The notes under the pieces were generated by a model. That model saw nothing but the letters and a program-made list of their open reading frames with translations. It ran no database searches and was not told the DNA's origin. Source: Methylobacterium sp. 17Sr1-1 (GTDB taxonomy: Bacteria; Pseudomonadota; Alphaproteobacteria; Rhizobiales; Beijerinckiaceae). Taken from it: DNA of 64,000 bases. The stretch is taken from positions 4,343,001 to 4,407,000 of the forward strand of contig NZ_CP029552.1 of the NCBI RefSeq assembly GCF_003173775.1. The letters run 5' to 3'. Of the stretch, positions 17,176 through 26,410 are shown one piece after another (the first letter of the stretch is position 1; the number at the start of each line of letters is the position of its first letter). The position numbers were made by a program, and so were the translations under genes.

Positions 17176-18549
17176 CTAGCGGATGACGTTGATCAGGTCG
17201 GACATCATCTGTTGGGCGGTCGACATCACCCGGGTGTTGGCCGAGTAGGCCTGCTGGGTGACGATGAGCTTGGAGAACTCGCCGGCCGTGTCGGTGTTCG
17301 ACTGCTCGACGTTGCCGCCGATGATCGTGGTGCCGGACAGCCCGGTCAGCGGCTCGCCGGATTCCGCCGTCTGGGCGTAGTTGCCGCCCGAGACCGCCTT
17401 GAGGGCGTTGGGCGCGTTGAACCGCGCCACCCCGACCTGCGCCAGCGCCACGCTGCTGCCGTTGGAATAGGTGCCGGTGAGCTTGCCGTCGCTCGTCACC
17501 GCGAGCGAGTTGAGGGTGCCGGCGGCGTACCCGTTCTGCTGCAGGGTGTTGGTGGTGACCTGGCCGGTCGACGAGCCGTACTGGGTCAGGCCGCCGGTGC
17601 CGAAGTTCAGCGCTACCGCCCCGAGATTGGTCCCGTTCACCGTCACGTCGGGGATGCTGAGGCTGGTCCCGGTCGGCGCGGTGAGCTGGCCGCTGCCGTT
17701 GAAGGTGAAGGCGGTGCCGACGTTCTGCCAGGTTCCCGCGGTGCTGCCGGTGGCGGTCTGGTTGGCGTAGTACAGGTTCCAGGTGTCGCCGGTGCCGGCC
17801 GTCGCGTCGGCATTCGCGACCTTGGCCCAGCGCATCTGCACGCTCACCGGGGTGCCGGTGCCCGAATAGGCCGTGAGCTCGCCGCCCGCGACGCTGGAAT
17901 TGACGAAGGCGGCCGAGTCGGACGCCGCGACCGTCGGGGCCGTCGTCGCGGTGCCGCTGAGCACCCGGGGATCGCCGCCCGGCAGCGTGGCGAGGAGCGA
18001 CGAGCCCGAGGTGGTGGTCGGAGTGCTCGGCAGGTTCGCCGCGTAGGCGATGCTGGTCGTCGGCTTCGCCGCCAGGGTCGCGTCGGAGACCTTGATCGGC
18101 CCGGTGCCGGTCGATTGCCCGGTCGCCGGGTCGAGGCTCTGACCGGTGAGATAGGCGCCGGCGCCGTTGACGAGGTAGCCGTCGCGGTCGACCGAGAAGT
18201 CGCCGCGGCGGGTGTAGAGGTTGGTGCCCGAGAAGGTCGGCGTGCCGCCGCCGTTGCTCCCGGCGGTCTGGACCGTGAAGAAGCCGTCGCCGCTGAGCGC
18301 CATGTTGGTGGAGACGCCGGTGGCCGCCACGCCGCCCTGCAGGCTGTTGGTCAGCTGCGAGAAGGCGGCGACGCCGCCGGCGGCCTGCTGCTTGGCCGGC
18401 TGCTCGGTCAGCATGTCGACGAAGTCGGTGTCGATCCGCTTGTAGCCGACGGTCTGCGAGTTCGCGATGTTGCCCGAGATGTTCTCGAGGCTGAAGGCCT
18501 GGGCCTTGAGGCCCGAGACCGAGGTCTGCAGCGCGCTGAAAACGTCCAT
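17176..18549 (-). CDS. flgE: Flagellar hook protein FlgE
   Basis: FlgE polymerises into the hook. The ATG at 18549 (MDVFSALQTSVSGLKAQAFS) gives 457 residues; an upstream start adds residues unlike the family. The protein shows ENISGNIANSQTVGYKRIDT near residue 22, the SLQGGVAATGV and ALSGDGFFTVQ blocks, a variable Gly/Thr-rich middle, and the C-terminal EFSKLIVTQQAYSANTRVMS helix with MMSDLINVIR at the end. It stands alone, divergent from the BLUF gene, and has a strong sigma-54 promoter. Confidence 0.95.
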   Translation of the reverse strand: MDVFSALQTSVSGLKAQAFSLENISGNIANSQTVGYKRIDTDFVDMLTEQPAKQQAAGGVAAFSQLTNSLQGGVAATGVSTNMALSGDGFFTVQTAGSNGGGTPTFSGTNLYTRRGDFSVDRDGYLVNGAGAYLTGQSLDPATGQSTGTGPIKVSDATLAAKPTTSIAYAANLPSTPTTTSGSSLLATLPGGDPRVLSGTATTAPTVAASDSAAFVNSSVAGGELTAYSGTGTPVSVQMRWAKVANADATAGTGDTWNLYYANQTATGSTAGTWQNVGTAFTFNGSGQLTAPTGTSLSIPDVTVNGTNLGAVALNFGTGGLTQYGSSTGQVTTNTLQQNGYAAGTLNSLAVTSDGKLTGTYSNGSSVALAQVGVARFNAPNALKAVSGGNYAQTAESGEPLTGLSGTTIIGGNVEQSNTDTAGEFSKLIVTQQAYSANTRVMSTAQQMMSDLINVIR

Positions 18550-18599
18550 CTTCCCCAGCTCTCCGGAAATCCCGTCAGGATCACTCGGAGGGAGGATCC

Positions 18600-18614
18600 G
18601 CAAGCCGTGTGCCA
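18600..18614 (-). promoter_or_regulatory. Sigma-54 promoter of flgE
   Basis: On the minus strand TTGGCAC-ACGGC-TTGCGG is an exact match to the sigma-54 consensus TGGCAC-N5-TTGC. The -12 end lies 51 bp upstream of the flgE ATG. Confidence 0.85.
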
Positions 18615-18655
18615 AGGCCCAAGCCCTTGATTTTACTGGAGGCTATGGACCCCGC

Positions 18656-18705
18656 GCGGCAAAACCCGCCGGGTGCCGTCGGTCCCTTGCGGCAAAATCT
18701 GCCGT
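18656..18705. promoter_or_regulatory. Pair of ftr-like dyads upstream of flgE
   Basis: GCGGCAAAACCCGCCGG (18656-18672) and GCGGCAAAATCTGCCGT (18689-18705) are two similar dyads 33 bp apart centre to centre, about three helical turns. They lie 42 and 75 bp beyond the flgE -24 element, as expected for activator sites of a sigma-54 promoter. They are closer to the BLUF gene than any other regulatory site, so both genes could be affected. Confidence 0.55.
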
Positions 18706-18785
18706 GGGATGCGAGGGGTCGTGTTTACGCGCTGTTGAAGCTCTTGCCCTTAGCTGCCCTTCTGGACCGCGATGGGACCAGGGAC

Positions 18786-19256
18786 ATGCGCACGAGCAAG
18801 CGAAGCAGCCTCATTCACCTGATCTACTTCTCGCGCGCCCAGCTCTCCGCCGAGCCGCGCGAGCGTGCGCGCCAGGTCACCGACATCGCCCGGCACGCGC
18901 AGAAGAAGAACGAGTTCTCGGTCATCACCAGCATCCTGATCGTCGATCAGGGCTACTTCATCCAGATCCTCGAAGGGGAGCGGATGTCGGTGCAGGAGAC
19001 GTTCCAGCGGATCGGCGGGGATATCCGCCACCGCGACGTGCACATCGTCGAGTGGCGCGAGATCGCCAAGCGCGAGTTCGTGACCTCGTTCGCCTACGTG
19101 CTGCGCACGCCGGCCAACGACGCCCTGTTCCAGAAGGCCAACCTGGCGCCGATGCTCCAGCGCGGCACCCCGAAGGCGAGCACGATCCACGCCCTCGCTC
19201 AGGCCCTCCAGGCCGACACCATGGCCAAGCAGGGTATCGACCATCTGTTCGTCTGA
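18786..19256 (+). CDS. BLUF-domain protein (probable blue-light sensor, degenerate C-terminal edge)
   Basis: BLUF domains bind FAD and sense blue light. ATG 18786 (MRTSKRSSLIHLIYFS) gives 156 residues, i.e. a short BLUF protein with no attached output domain. Key residues can be aligned: Tyr in LIYFS, Asn in QKKNEFSVITS, Gln in YFIQILEGER, and the DIRHRDVHIVE helix-strand. The usual TG after the Asn is TS. In the last strand the semi-conserved Trp and Met (WxM in AppA) are replaced in REFVTSFAYVL. Upstream in-frame starts exist but add Pro/Leu-rich sequence unlike the family. It is divergent from flgE and precedes a CheY-like gene by about 170 bp. Confidence 0.8.
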   Translation: MRTSKRSSLIHLIYFSRAQLSAEPRERARQVTDIARHAQKKNEFSVITSILIVDQGYFIQILEGERMSVQETFQRIGGDIRHRDVHIVEWREIAKREFVTSFAYVLRTPANDALFQKANLAPMLQRGTPKASTIHALAQALQADTMAKQGIDHLFV

Positions 19257-19425
19257 GCGGCCCGCGCCGGGCTTCGAGGAGCCACTCGCGTCGTCCGCTC
19301 AGGTTCTTGTTTCGTCGCAGGCCATACCGCGAAGCCGGCCACCGATCTTCGCGAGGCGCCTGTCAGGGGGCCGCCGGGAGCCCCCGGTGATCCGTCATGA
19401 AACCTCATTCCGCTGGCTGGTTCCG

Positions 19426-19878
19426 ATGAGCGAAGCACCTCCGATCCTGATCGTCGACGACCAGGTCAAACTCGTCCGCCTGGTGACCGAACTGATGAGC
19501 CGCCTCGGCTTCCCGGAAGTCGACGGCGTGGTCGACGGAACGCAGGCGCTCGAGCAGCTGCGGACCAAGCGCTACGGCCTGGTGATCTCCGACCTCGAGA
19601 TGGAGCCGATGGACGGGATCCAGCTCCTGCGCGAGATCCGGGCCGACGATCAGCTGATGAACATGCCGTTCATCCTCACCGAGACCTCGTTCAGCTTCGA
19701 GGACATCAACGTCGCCCACCTCGCCGGGGCCGACGCCTTCATCCTCAAGCCGTTCGACCTGTCGCTGTTGAAGACGAAGCTGAAGCAGGTGCTCAACGGC
19801 CGGCCGCGCAAGCGCGAGACGCCGGTGGGCCCGATCTCGAGCCTCAACGTCGACTTCCCGCTGCTCGGCAAGCTCTGA
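19426..19878 (+). CDS. Single-domain response regulator (CheY-like)
   Basis: The 150-residue protein is a receiver domain plus a 25-residue tail. Visible residues are the acidic pair D11-D12 (LIVDDQ), the phospho-acceptor D56 (GLVISDLEMEPMDG), T85/T87 in PFILTETSF, and K108 in FILKPF. The start ATG 19426 (MSEAPPILIVDD) is preferred over an upstream ATG that adds 13 residues. There is no DNA-binding or enzymatic output domain, so it probably acts by protein contact, as CheY or a phosphorelay shuttle does. The neighbours suggest a role in motility control. Confidence 0.9.
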   Translation: MSEAPPILIVDDQVKLVRLVTELMSRLGFPEVDGVVDGTQALEQLRTKRYGLVISDLEMEPMDGIQLLREIRADDQLMNMPFILTETSFSFEDINVAHLAGADAFILKPFDLSLLKTKLKQVLNGRPRKRETPVGPISSLNVDFPLLGKL

Positions 19879-19890
19879 AGACCCCCGGCG

Positions 19891-19910
19891 CCGCCCCTGC
19901 CACGGGGCGG
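19891..19910. terminator. Hairpin between convergent response regulator and prfC
   Basis: CCGCCCC-TGCCAC-GGGGCGG forms a 7-bp GC stem in the 46-bp gap between two convergent stop codons. There is no T-run, so it is a weak candidate for a two-way terminator. Confidence 0.4.
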
Positions 19911-19924
19911 GCCCCGGGCGGGCC

Positions 19925-21538
<1,614 letters not shown>

Positions 21539-21723
21539 GGGAGGTGTCTGGCCCGGACCCGGGTTTGCCGTCTCGGGTCCGTCGGGCCCGGTCGTCGGTG
21601 AGGAGGTGAATCCCCGATATGGGGAGGCGCGGGCGCCGCGTCAGCGTCCACGCCGCCTCTCTACCCCAAGCCGGCGCCGGAGGGCCAGAGGCCCCGGGCG
21701 TCCCGAGGGAAGCCCTGCCCGCG

Positions 21724-22479
21724 TCAGCCGCGGCCGATGAACGGCATCTTGGTCGCCATCACGGTCATGAACTGCACGTTGGCGTCGAGCGGCAGGCTCG
21801 CCATGTAGACCACCGCGTCGGCGACGTGCTTGGCGTCCATCGTCGGCTCGGGGCGGGTCGAACCGTCGGGCTGGGGCACGCCGGCCTGCATGCGCACGGT
21901 CATGTCGGTGGCGGCGTTGCCGATATCGACCTGGCCGCAGGCGATGTCGTGGGCGCGCCCGTCGAGGGAGGTCGAGCGGGTCAGCCCGGTGATCGCGTGC
22001 TTGGTGGCGGTGTAGGGCGCCGAGAACGGCCGCGGCACGTGGGCCGAGATCGAGCCGTTGTTGATGATGCGCCCGCCGCGCGGCTGCTGCTTCTTCATCA
22101 GCCGGAACGCGCCCTGGGTGCACAGGAAGGCGCCGGTGAGGTTGGTGTCGACGACCGCCTTCCAGGTCGCGACGGGCAGTTCGTCGAGCTCGACCGGCGG
22201 CGCGCCGATGCCGGCATTGTTGAACAGCACATCGAGGCGGCCGAACGTCTCCTCGACGCGGGCGAACAGCGCGCCCACCGAGGCCTCGTCGCCGATATCG
22301 GTCGGCTGGGCGAGCGCGCGCCGGCCCTTGGCCTCGATCTTGGCGGCGACCGCCTGCAGCGGCTCGGGACGGCGCCCCGACAGGACCACGTCGTAGCCGG
22401 CATCCGCCAGCCCGAGCGCCACCGCGCGGCCCACCCCCGAACCGGCCCCGGTCACCAGCGCGACCTTCTGCGTGCTCAT
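21724..22479 (-). CDS. SDR-family NAD(P)-dependent oxidoreductase
   Basis: This is a classical short-chain dehydrogenase of 251 residues. It shows the Rossmann motif [18 protein letters not shown] at residues 8-25, [10 protein letters not shown] near residue 83, the catalytic Ser in NGSISAHV and the YxxxK pair in [12 protein letters not shown]. The substrate cannot be deduced. ATG 22479 follows GGGGAGGAGAGGGCC, an excellent ribosome binding site, and fits the family start; the frame is open further upstream but without coding character. It is transcribed away from tRNA-Gln. Confidence 0.9.
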   Translation of the reverse strand: MSTQKVALVTGAGSGVGRAVALGLADAGYDVVLSGRRPEPLQAVAAKIEAKGRRALAQPTDIGDEASVGALFARVEETFGRLDVLFNNAGIGAPPVELDELPVATWKAVVDTNLTGAFLCTQGAFRLMKKQQPRGGRIINNGSISAHVPRPFSAPYTATKHAITGLTRSTSLDGRAHDIACGQVDIGNAATDMTVRMQAGVPQPDGSTRPEPTMDAKHVADAVVYMASLPLDANVQFMTVMATKMPFIGRG

Positions 22480-22695
22480 CGGCCCTCTCCTCCCCTTGTC
22501 GGTGATCGTTGCGGCGCTTCGCGCCGTCCGGTCCTTGACGGCTGCGGCGTTCCGCACCGTTCGCAGGGCTCGGCATACACGAGCCCGAAAGCCCCTCCAA
22601 CCGCCGCCCGCGCCCCGCACACGCAATGCCCCGCACACGCAACGCCCCGGTTGCCAGCACCGCCCCACCCGGCTATGGAAGCGCCAGCCGCGCGT

Positions 22696-22770
22696 TGGGG
22701 CGTCGCCAAGCGGTAAGGCAGCGGTTTTTGGTACCGCCATTCCCAGGTTCGAATCCTGGCGCCCCAGCCA
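22696..22770 (+). tRNA. tRNA-Gln (anticodon TTG)
   Basis: A full cloverleaf can be drawn. The acceptor arms are TGGGGCG and CGCCCCA with discriminator G and encoded CCA. The D-arm carries AAGCGGTAAGGCA, the anticodon arm GCGGT-TTTTGGT-ACCGC has TTG in the loop, and the T-arm is CCAGG-TTCGAAT-CCTGG. An integrase gene remnant begins 105 bp downstream, so the 3' end is a likely attachment site. Confidence 0.95.
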
Positions 22771-22874
22771 CCTTTTCATCTAACCCATTCAGAACGCTCA
22801 CGATCTCGCGCAGGCGCCCTGCGGAGTGAGCCCGCTGCTACACAGGCCGCCCGCCCGGGCGGCGAGGGAGCGGA

Positions 22875-23029
22875 GTGGGGTCCAACGCCAACGTCGTCCT
22901 TAGGGGACGAATATTCCATTTTCGGCGCCGCGTGCCGGACACGCTCAGACCGAGGCCGCGCCTGCAGGAACTGGTGCGCAGCCTTGCGACCACCGACCTT
23001 CGTGCTGCCAAGGCGAGAGCCTGTCGGGT
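22875..23029 (+). pseudogene. Tyrosine-type phage integrase, N-terminal stub
   Basis: From GTG 22875 about 51 codons read MGSNANVVLRGRIFHFRRRV, then PDTL, ELVRSLATTDLRAAKARACR. This is the N-terminal pattern of integrases of the DUF6538 type, where HFRRRVP and RSLxTTDxxxAKxRA recur. The frame is cut at 23029 by the terminal inverted repeat of an IS element. No catalytic domain follows on the far side, so the remainder was deleted. Its place just after tRNA-Gln is typical of an island integrase. It is non-functional. Confidence 0.7.
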
Positions 23030-23871
23030 GGGATTGCCCCGGATGGTTCTTGCTCATTTTGCGTGGATCAGGCGTCCAGAGCAGGTGCCAGCGATCGGCG
23101 ACCTGCTGCGCCTGGGGAGCGCAGAGGCTTGCACCTCGGGCATACTCGGTCGAACGATCCCGGGCGACGAGTTCGACGCCGGAGTGGCGTTCGAGCCATC
23201 CGGCCAGCGTGGGCGCGCTGCGATCCAGGAGGTCGATCACGCGCTGACGGTCGAGGTCGACGACGATCGTACCGTAGCGGCTGCCCTTGCGGATCGCCCA
23301 GTCGTCGATCCCGACCCGGATGGGAGCCGGCGCGTCGGGCATCGGCAGGCGGGTGACGAGCCGCAGCACGGTCCCGCGGCTGGCCGGCATGTGGAGGTGC
23401 GCGAGGAGACGCGCGCCGCCTGCACAGCCGCAGGCGAGGCCGACCCTGGCCGGCGCCTCGCCAAGCCGCCGCGTGCGCCGGGCGCGCGGCGCGAGGAGGG
23501 TCAGGGGCGTCTCGGCGAAGGTCCGCCGTTGGCAGTCCGGGTTGAGGCAGTCGAACCGCCGCACCTCGATGCGCAGCGTGGCCCGCGAGGCCGACAGCGC
23601 CAGGTCGGCGGGATGGCGCTGGTCGCGGCTATGGACGGACCGGCTCGCACGCCCGCATTCGGGGCAGCGGCCGCTGGCTGCGTCCAGCCGCAACGGAATG
23701 ACGAGGTGATCCTCATGCTGCTCGACGAACCGCGCGACACGGCACTCGGGGCTGGCGAGGGGGGGACATCCATGTTCTCCGCGACGGGGAGAGCGGGCCT
23801 GCCCATCGGCGGCCCGGGTCAATCCACCGCTATCCACGCAGAATGAGCAAGAACCGAAACGGGGCAATCCC
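23030..23871. mobile_element. Internally deleted ISL3-family element with intact terminal inverted repeats
   Basis: The left end, GGGATTGCCCCGGATGG then TTCTTGCTCATTTTGCGTGG, is matched in reverse complement by the right end, GGGATTGCCCCGTTTCGG then TTCTTGCTCATTCTGCGTGG. This gives inverted repeats of about 39 bp. The 842-bp body holds only the N-terminal part of an ISL3-type transposase, which stops at the left repeat; full elements are usually 1.3 kb or more. No 8-bp target duplication is seen (TGTCGGGT against AGAGTGGG), which suggests a later deletion or recombination at one side. It could only be moved in trans. Confidence 0.85.
23079..23773 (-). pseudogene. ISL3-family transposase, N-terminal part, frameshifted
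   Basis: ATG 23773 (MDVPP) is followed, one base out of frame, by LASPECRVARFVEQHEDHLV. A CCCCCCC run (23759-23765) lacks one C relative to an uninterrupted reading. Then come the zinc-binding region (RCPECGRASRSVHSRDQRHP, FDCLNPDCQRRTFAE) and the start of the DDE domain (IRVGIDDWAIRKGSRYGTIV, VDLDRQRVIDLLDR, VARDRSTEYARG). It ends ADRWHLL at the left inverted repeat, where the C-terminal third with the last catalytic Glu is missing. It is inactive on two counts. Confidence 0.85.
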
Positions 23872-24024
23872 AGAGTGGGGACCGGCTCTGGGGCAACCTC
23901 CCCTCCTCGCAGGTGCTGCCCCTCAACCAGCTCGCACCGCTGGCGACATTCGTCCGGCACGAGCCAACGAACGCGAGAGCTTCGAAGGCGTTAAACCCCC
24001 AACCGACACCGGATCCGTCCGACG
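23872..24024. other. Gap between IS and mnhE
   Basis: No recognisable gene or att repeat is present. No second copy of the tRNA-Gln 3' end was found here. Any promoter for the long respiratory cluster on the plus strand should lie here, but no convincing -35/-10 or sigma-54 element could be read. Confidence 0.4.
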
Positions 24025-24492
24025 ATGCTCCGCAGCACCCTCGCCTGGCTCGGCACGCTCGCCCTCTATCTCCTGCTCGCCGGCGAAGCCAGCACCCACG
24101 AAATCGCGACCGGGATCGTCGTAGCGAGCCTTGTGACGGCGTGGGCCGGGCGGATCCGCACCGGCGCGAAGCGGCACTTTCGCTTCTCGCGCGCCCACCT
24201 CGCCCCTTGGGGCCGGGCGCTCTGGGGCCTGGGGCCCGCGACCCTGCGCACCGGCGCCGCGCTGACGCGGGTCATTCTCGTCGGCACCCATTTGGGTCAC
24301 GCCCACCGCCGGCCGTTCCGGCGCGGGCCGGAGGACGAGCCGGCCGAGCGGGCCAGGCGGGCCGGGGCCCTGCTCCTCGCCTCGCTCGCGCCCGACAGCT
24401 TCGTGCTGCGCGCCGATCCCGGCCGCGACGAGGCGCTGATCCACGCACTCGGCGAGACGCCCCCGCCGGCCGATCCGCTGTGGCTGGCATGA
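24025..24492 (+). CDS. mnhE: Cation:proton antiporter subunit E (MnhE/MrpE, MbhA-like)
   Basis: The 155-residue membrane protein matches the MnhE family: an N-terminal hydrophobic pair (TLAWLGTLALYLLLAGEAST, IATGIVVASLVTAWAG), a central amphipathic stretch, and the conserved C-terminal block LLLASLAPDSFVLRADPGRD EALIHAL. Subunit E is one of the small subunits of Mrp-type multi-subunit Na+/H+ antiporters. It is the first of seven overlapping genes (E-F-G-MbhD-B-C-D). The ATG overlaps nothing upstream, and the 3' end overlaps mnhF as ATGA. Confidence 0.88.
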   Translation: MLRSTLAWLGTLALYLLLAGEASTHEIATGIVVASLVTAWAGRIRTGAKRHFRFSRAHLAPWGRALWGLGPATLRTGAALTRVILVGTHLGHAHRRPFRRGPEDEPAERARRAGALLLASLAPDSFVLRADPGRDEALIHALGETPPPADPLWLA

Positions 24493-24743
24493 CGGAGCTC
24501 TGGCTCGCCGCCGCGCTGGCGCTTCTGCCGCCCCTCGGCCTCGCGGTCGCGGCAGCGGCCCGTGGCGCCCTCGCCTTCCGCCTCGTTGCGGTGCAGCTCG
24601 CCACCTCGGTCGCGCTACTGCTCCTCGTCGTGATGAGCTTCGCCCTCGACCAGCCGGCCGCGATCGACCTCGGGCTCGTCCTCACGGTACTGACGCTTCC
24701 TGGCACCCTGCTCTTCGCCATGTTCCAGGAGCGTTGGCTGTGA
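24489..24743 (+). CDS. mnhF: Cation:proton antiporter subunit F (MnhF/MrpF, MbhB-like)
   Basis: This is an 84-residue protein with three membrane segments. It contains the MrpF/PhaF signature region in which a conserved small-residue helix (LVAVQLATSVALLLLVVMSF) precedes AIDLGLVLTVLTLPGTLLFA. Subunit F is needed for assembly of the Mrp complex. The start ATG at 24489 overlaps the mnhE stop by 4 bp, and its stop overlaps the GTG of mnhG, so all three should be made in fixed ratio. Confidence 0.85.
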   Translation: MTELWLAAALALLPPLGLAVAAAARGALAFRLVAVQLATSVALLLLVVMSFALDQPAAIDLGLVLTVLTLPGTLLFAMFQERWL

Positions 24744-25024
24744 GCGCCCTCGTCGGGCTCTGCCTCGCCCTCGCGGTGCTTGCTGCCTGGATCTCCGCCC
24801 TGGCGCTCTGGCGGCTCACGACCCCCCTGGAGCGCCTGCATGCCGTCACCTTCGTCAACGTCGCCGGGGGTGCGGCCCTCGTCCTGGCCGCCTGGCTGAC
24901 CGACGGGCTCTCGCCGCGAGCGTTGAAATGCACCGTGATCTGGCTGGCGACGCTCCTCGTCGGCGCAGTCCTCTCGCACGTCACCGGCCACGCGCTGCAC
25001 ATCCGCGACGGGGAGCGGCGATGA
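24740..25024 (+). CDS. mnhG: Cation:proton antiporter subunit G (MnhG/MrpG, MbhC-like)
   Basis: The 94-residue, three-helix protein carries the subunit G motif in which TTPLERLHAVTFVNVAGGAA corresponds to the family pattern P-x-x-RLHA-x-T. GTG 24740 overlaps the mnhF stop as GTGA and is preferred; a TTG at 24734 would add two residues. It is followed by an ATGA overlap with the MbhD-like gene. Confidence 0.87.
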   Translation: MSALVGLCLALAVLAAWISALALWRLTTPLERLHAVTFVNVAGGAALVLAAWLTDGLSPRALKCTVIWLATLLVGAVLSHVTGHALHIRDGERR

Positions 25025-25266
25025 GCGGGCTCGTCGCCGGCCTCCTGATCCTCGCGGCCCTCTCGGGCGGGCTCGTGGTGATCACCCGCGACCCCAGGCG
25101 GCAGGTCTACGCGCTCGCCGGCAACGGCCTCGTCCTCGGGCTGCTGTTCCTCGCGCTGCAGGCACCCGACGTCGCCCTGTCGGAGATCGCCGTCGGTACG
25201 GCGGTGACGCCGTTCCTGTTCCTGGTCGCGCTTGCCGCCATCGCCACGGACCGGGTCGGGCGATGA
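25021..25266 (+). CDS. MbhD-like subunit (DUF4040; equivalent to part of the MrpA C-terminus)
   Basis: The 81-residue protein has three predicted membrane segments. RDPRRQVYALAGNGLVLGLL and LQAPDVALSEIAVGTAVTPF resemble the DUF4040/MbhD domain, which in ordinary Mrp antiporters is the C-terminal part of MrpA. Here it stands alone, as in the archaeal membrane-bound hydrogenase (Mbh) antiporter module. The Glu in ALSEIAVGTA is the residue usually implicated in ion transfer. It overlaps both neighbours by 4 bp. Confidence 0.83.
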   Translation: MSGLVAGLLILAALSGGLVVITRDPRRQVYALAGNGLVLGLLFLALQAPDVALSEIAVGTAVTPFLFLVALAAIATDRVGR

Positions 25267-26039
25267 GCGTGCGGCTTCGCCTCGTCATCCTCTGCCTTGC
25301 CCTCCTGGCGCTGGCCCCGGCCGTGATCCACGTCGCCCTCGCCCTGCCGGGCTTAGGCGCCCCTACCTCGCCCTACGGGCAGGCGGTGAATGCCCTGCTG
25401 CCGGAGCTGCGCCACGTCACCAACATGGTGGCGGCGGTCAATTTCGACGTGCGCGGCATCGATACCCTGGGCGAGGAATGCATGCTGCTCTGCGCCGTGA
25501 CCGGCGCGACGGTGCTCCTGCGCGGCGCCCGCGGCGAGAGCGGGGCCGAGCGGGCGGGCCACGTGCCCGGGCGCCCGGTGATCCCGCGCGCCGACGCGAC
25601 GGTGCTCGCCTGCCGGATCACCGCGACGCTCACCCTGCTGCTGGGCCTCTCCGTCGCGCTCCACGGCATGACGACGCCGGGCGGCGGCTTCCAGGGCGGG
25701 GTGATCATCGCCTCAAGCCTGCTCCTCCTCTATCTCGGCGAAGGCTACGCGGTGTGGCGGGCGCTGGTGCGCGGGCCGGTGCTCGCCCTGCTCGAGGGCG
25801 GCGGCGCGCTGCTCTACGTGCTGGCAGCGGCCGTGCCGCTCGTCATGGGCCGACCGGCCCTGGAGAACATCCTGCCCTTCGGCACCCTCAAGGACCTCTA
25901 TTCCGGTGGGCTGATGATCGTGGTCAACGCCGCGGTCGCCCTGTCGGTGACCGGCAGCTTCGGGCTCCTGCTCCTCGAATTCATGGAGGAGACCCGCGCG
26001 CCCGACCACGATCCCGTGCCCGACGAGGAAGGCCGATGA
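25263..26039 (+). CDS. mnhB: Antiporter subunit B with MbhE-like N-terminal domain (MbhE-MbhF fusion)
   Basis: At 258 residues the protein is almost twice the usual MrpB length (about 140). The C-terminal half (about residues 115-245) is MnhB-like: [48 protein letters not shown]-type helix in [20 protein letters not shown]. The N-terminal half includes [20 protein letters not shown] and [18 protein letters not shown], which match the MbhE segment found at the end of MrpA (conserved DFRGxDTLGE pattern). The gene is thus a fusion of two units that are separate in archaeal Mbh. It overlaps both neighbours. Confidence 0.85.
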   Translation: MSVRLRLVILCLALLALAPAVIHVALALPGLGAPTSPYGQAVNALLPELRHVTNMVAAVNFDVRGIDTLGEECMLLCAVTGATVLLRGARGESGAERAGHVPGRPVIPRADATVLACRITATLTLLLGLSVALHGMTTPGGGFQGGVIIASSLLLLYLGEGYAVWRALVRGPVLALLEGGGALLYVLAAAVPLVMGRPALENILPFGTLKDLYSGGLMIVVNAAVALSVTGSFGLLLLEFMEETRAPDHDPVPDEEGR

Positions 26040-26410
26040 GCGCATTGCCCTGGTTCGTGGCCGCCTGGCTGTTCGGGATCGGGCTCTACGGCCTTGCCAC
26101 CTCGCGCCATGCCGTGCACCTCGTCGGGTGCCTCACCGTGTGCCAGTCGGCGACCTACGTGCTGCTCCTCGGCCTCGGCTTCGTGAACGGCGCCGGGCCG
26201 CCGATCTTCTACGATCATCCCCCCGGGACGCCGGCGGTCGACCCGATCGTGCAGGCGCTGGTGCTCACCGACATCGTGGTCGGCGCCGCGGTGTCGGCGC
26301 TGCTGCTGGCCATCGCCGTCCAGGTGCAGAAGCGCCGCCACACCCTCGATCCGCAGGCCCTGCGCCCCCTGCGCCCGCCCGCATCCACGCCCGAGCGGTC
26401 CAGCCGGTGA
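26036..26410 (+). CDS. mnhC: Cation:proton antiporter subunit C (MnhC/MrpC, NuoK-like)
   Basis: The 124-residue protein has three membrane segments and is homologous to NuoK of complex I. The family block [20 protein letters not shown] is followed by the loop with [36 protein letters not shown], where the Pro-x-x-QALxLTxIVIG pattern is diagnostic. The C-terminal 25 residues are Arg/Pro-rich. ATG 26036 overlaps the mnhB stop. Confidence 0.92.
   Translation: MSALPWFVAAWLFGIGLYGLATSRHAVHLVGCLTVCQSATYVLLLGLGFVNGAGPPIFYDHPPGTPAVDPIVQALVLTDIVVGAAVSALLLAIAVQVQKRRHTLDPQALRPLRPPASTPERSSR

Noticed and set aside
22776..23960. A full-length transposase gene spanning the whole IS and its flanks
   Set aside because: The frame is open, but homology to ISL3 transposases stops at the terminal repeat and the extension reads the integrase stub backwards.
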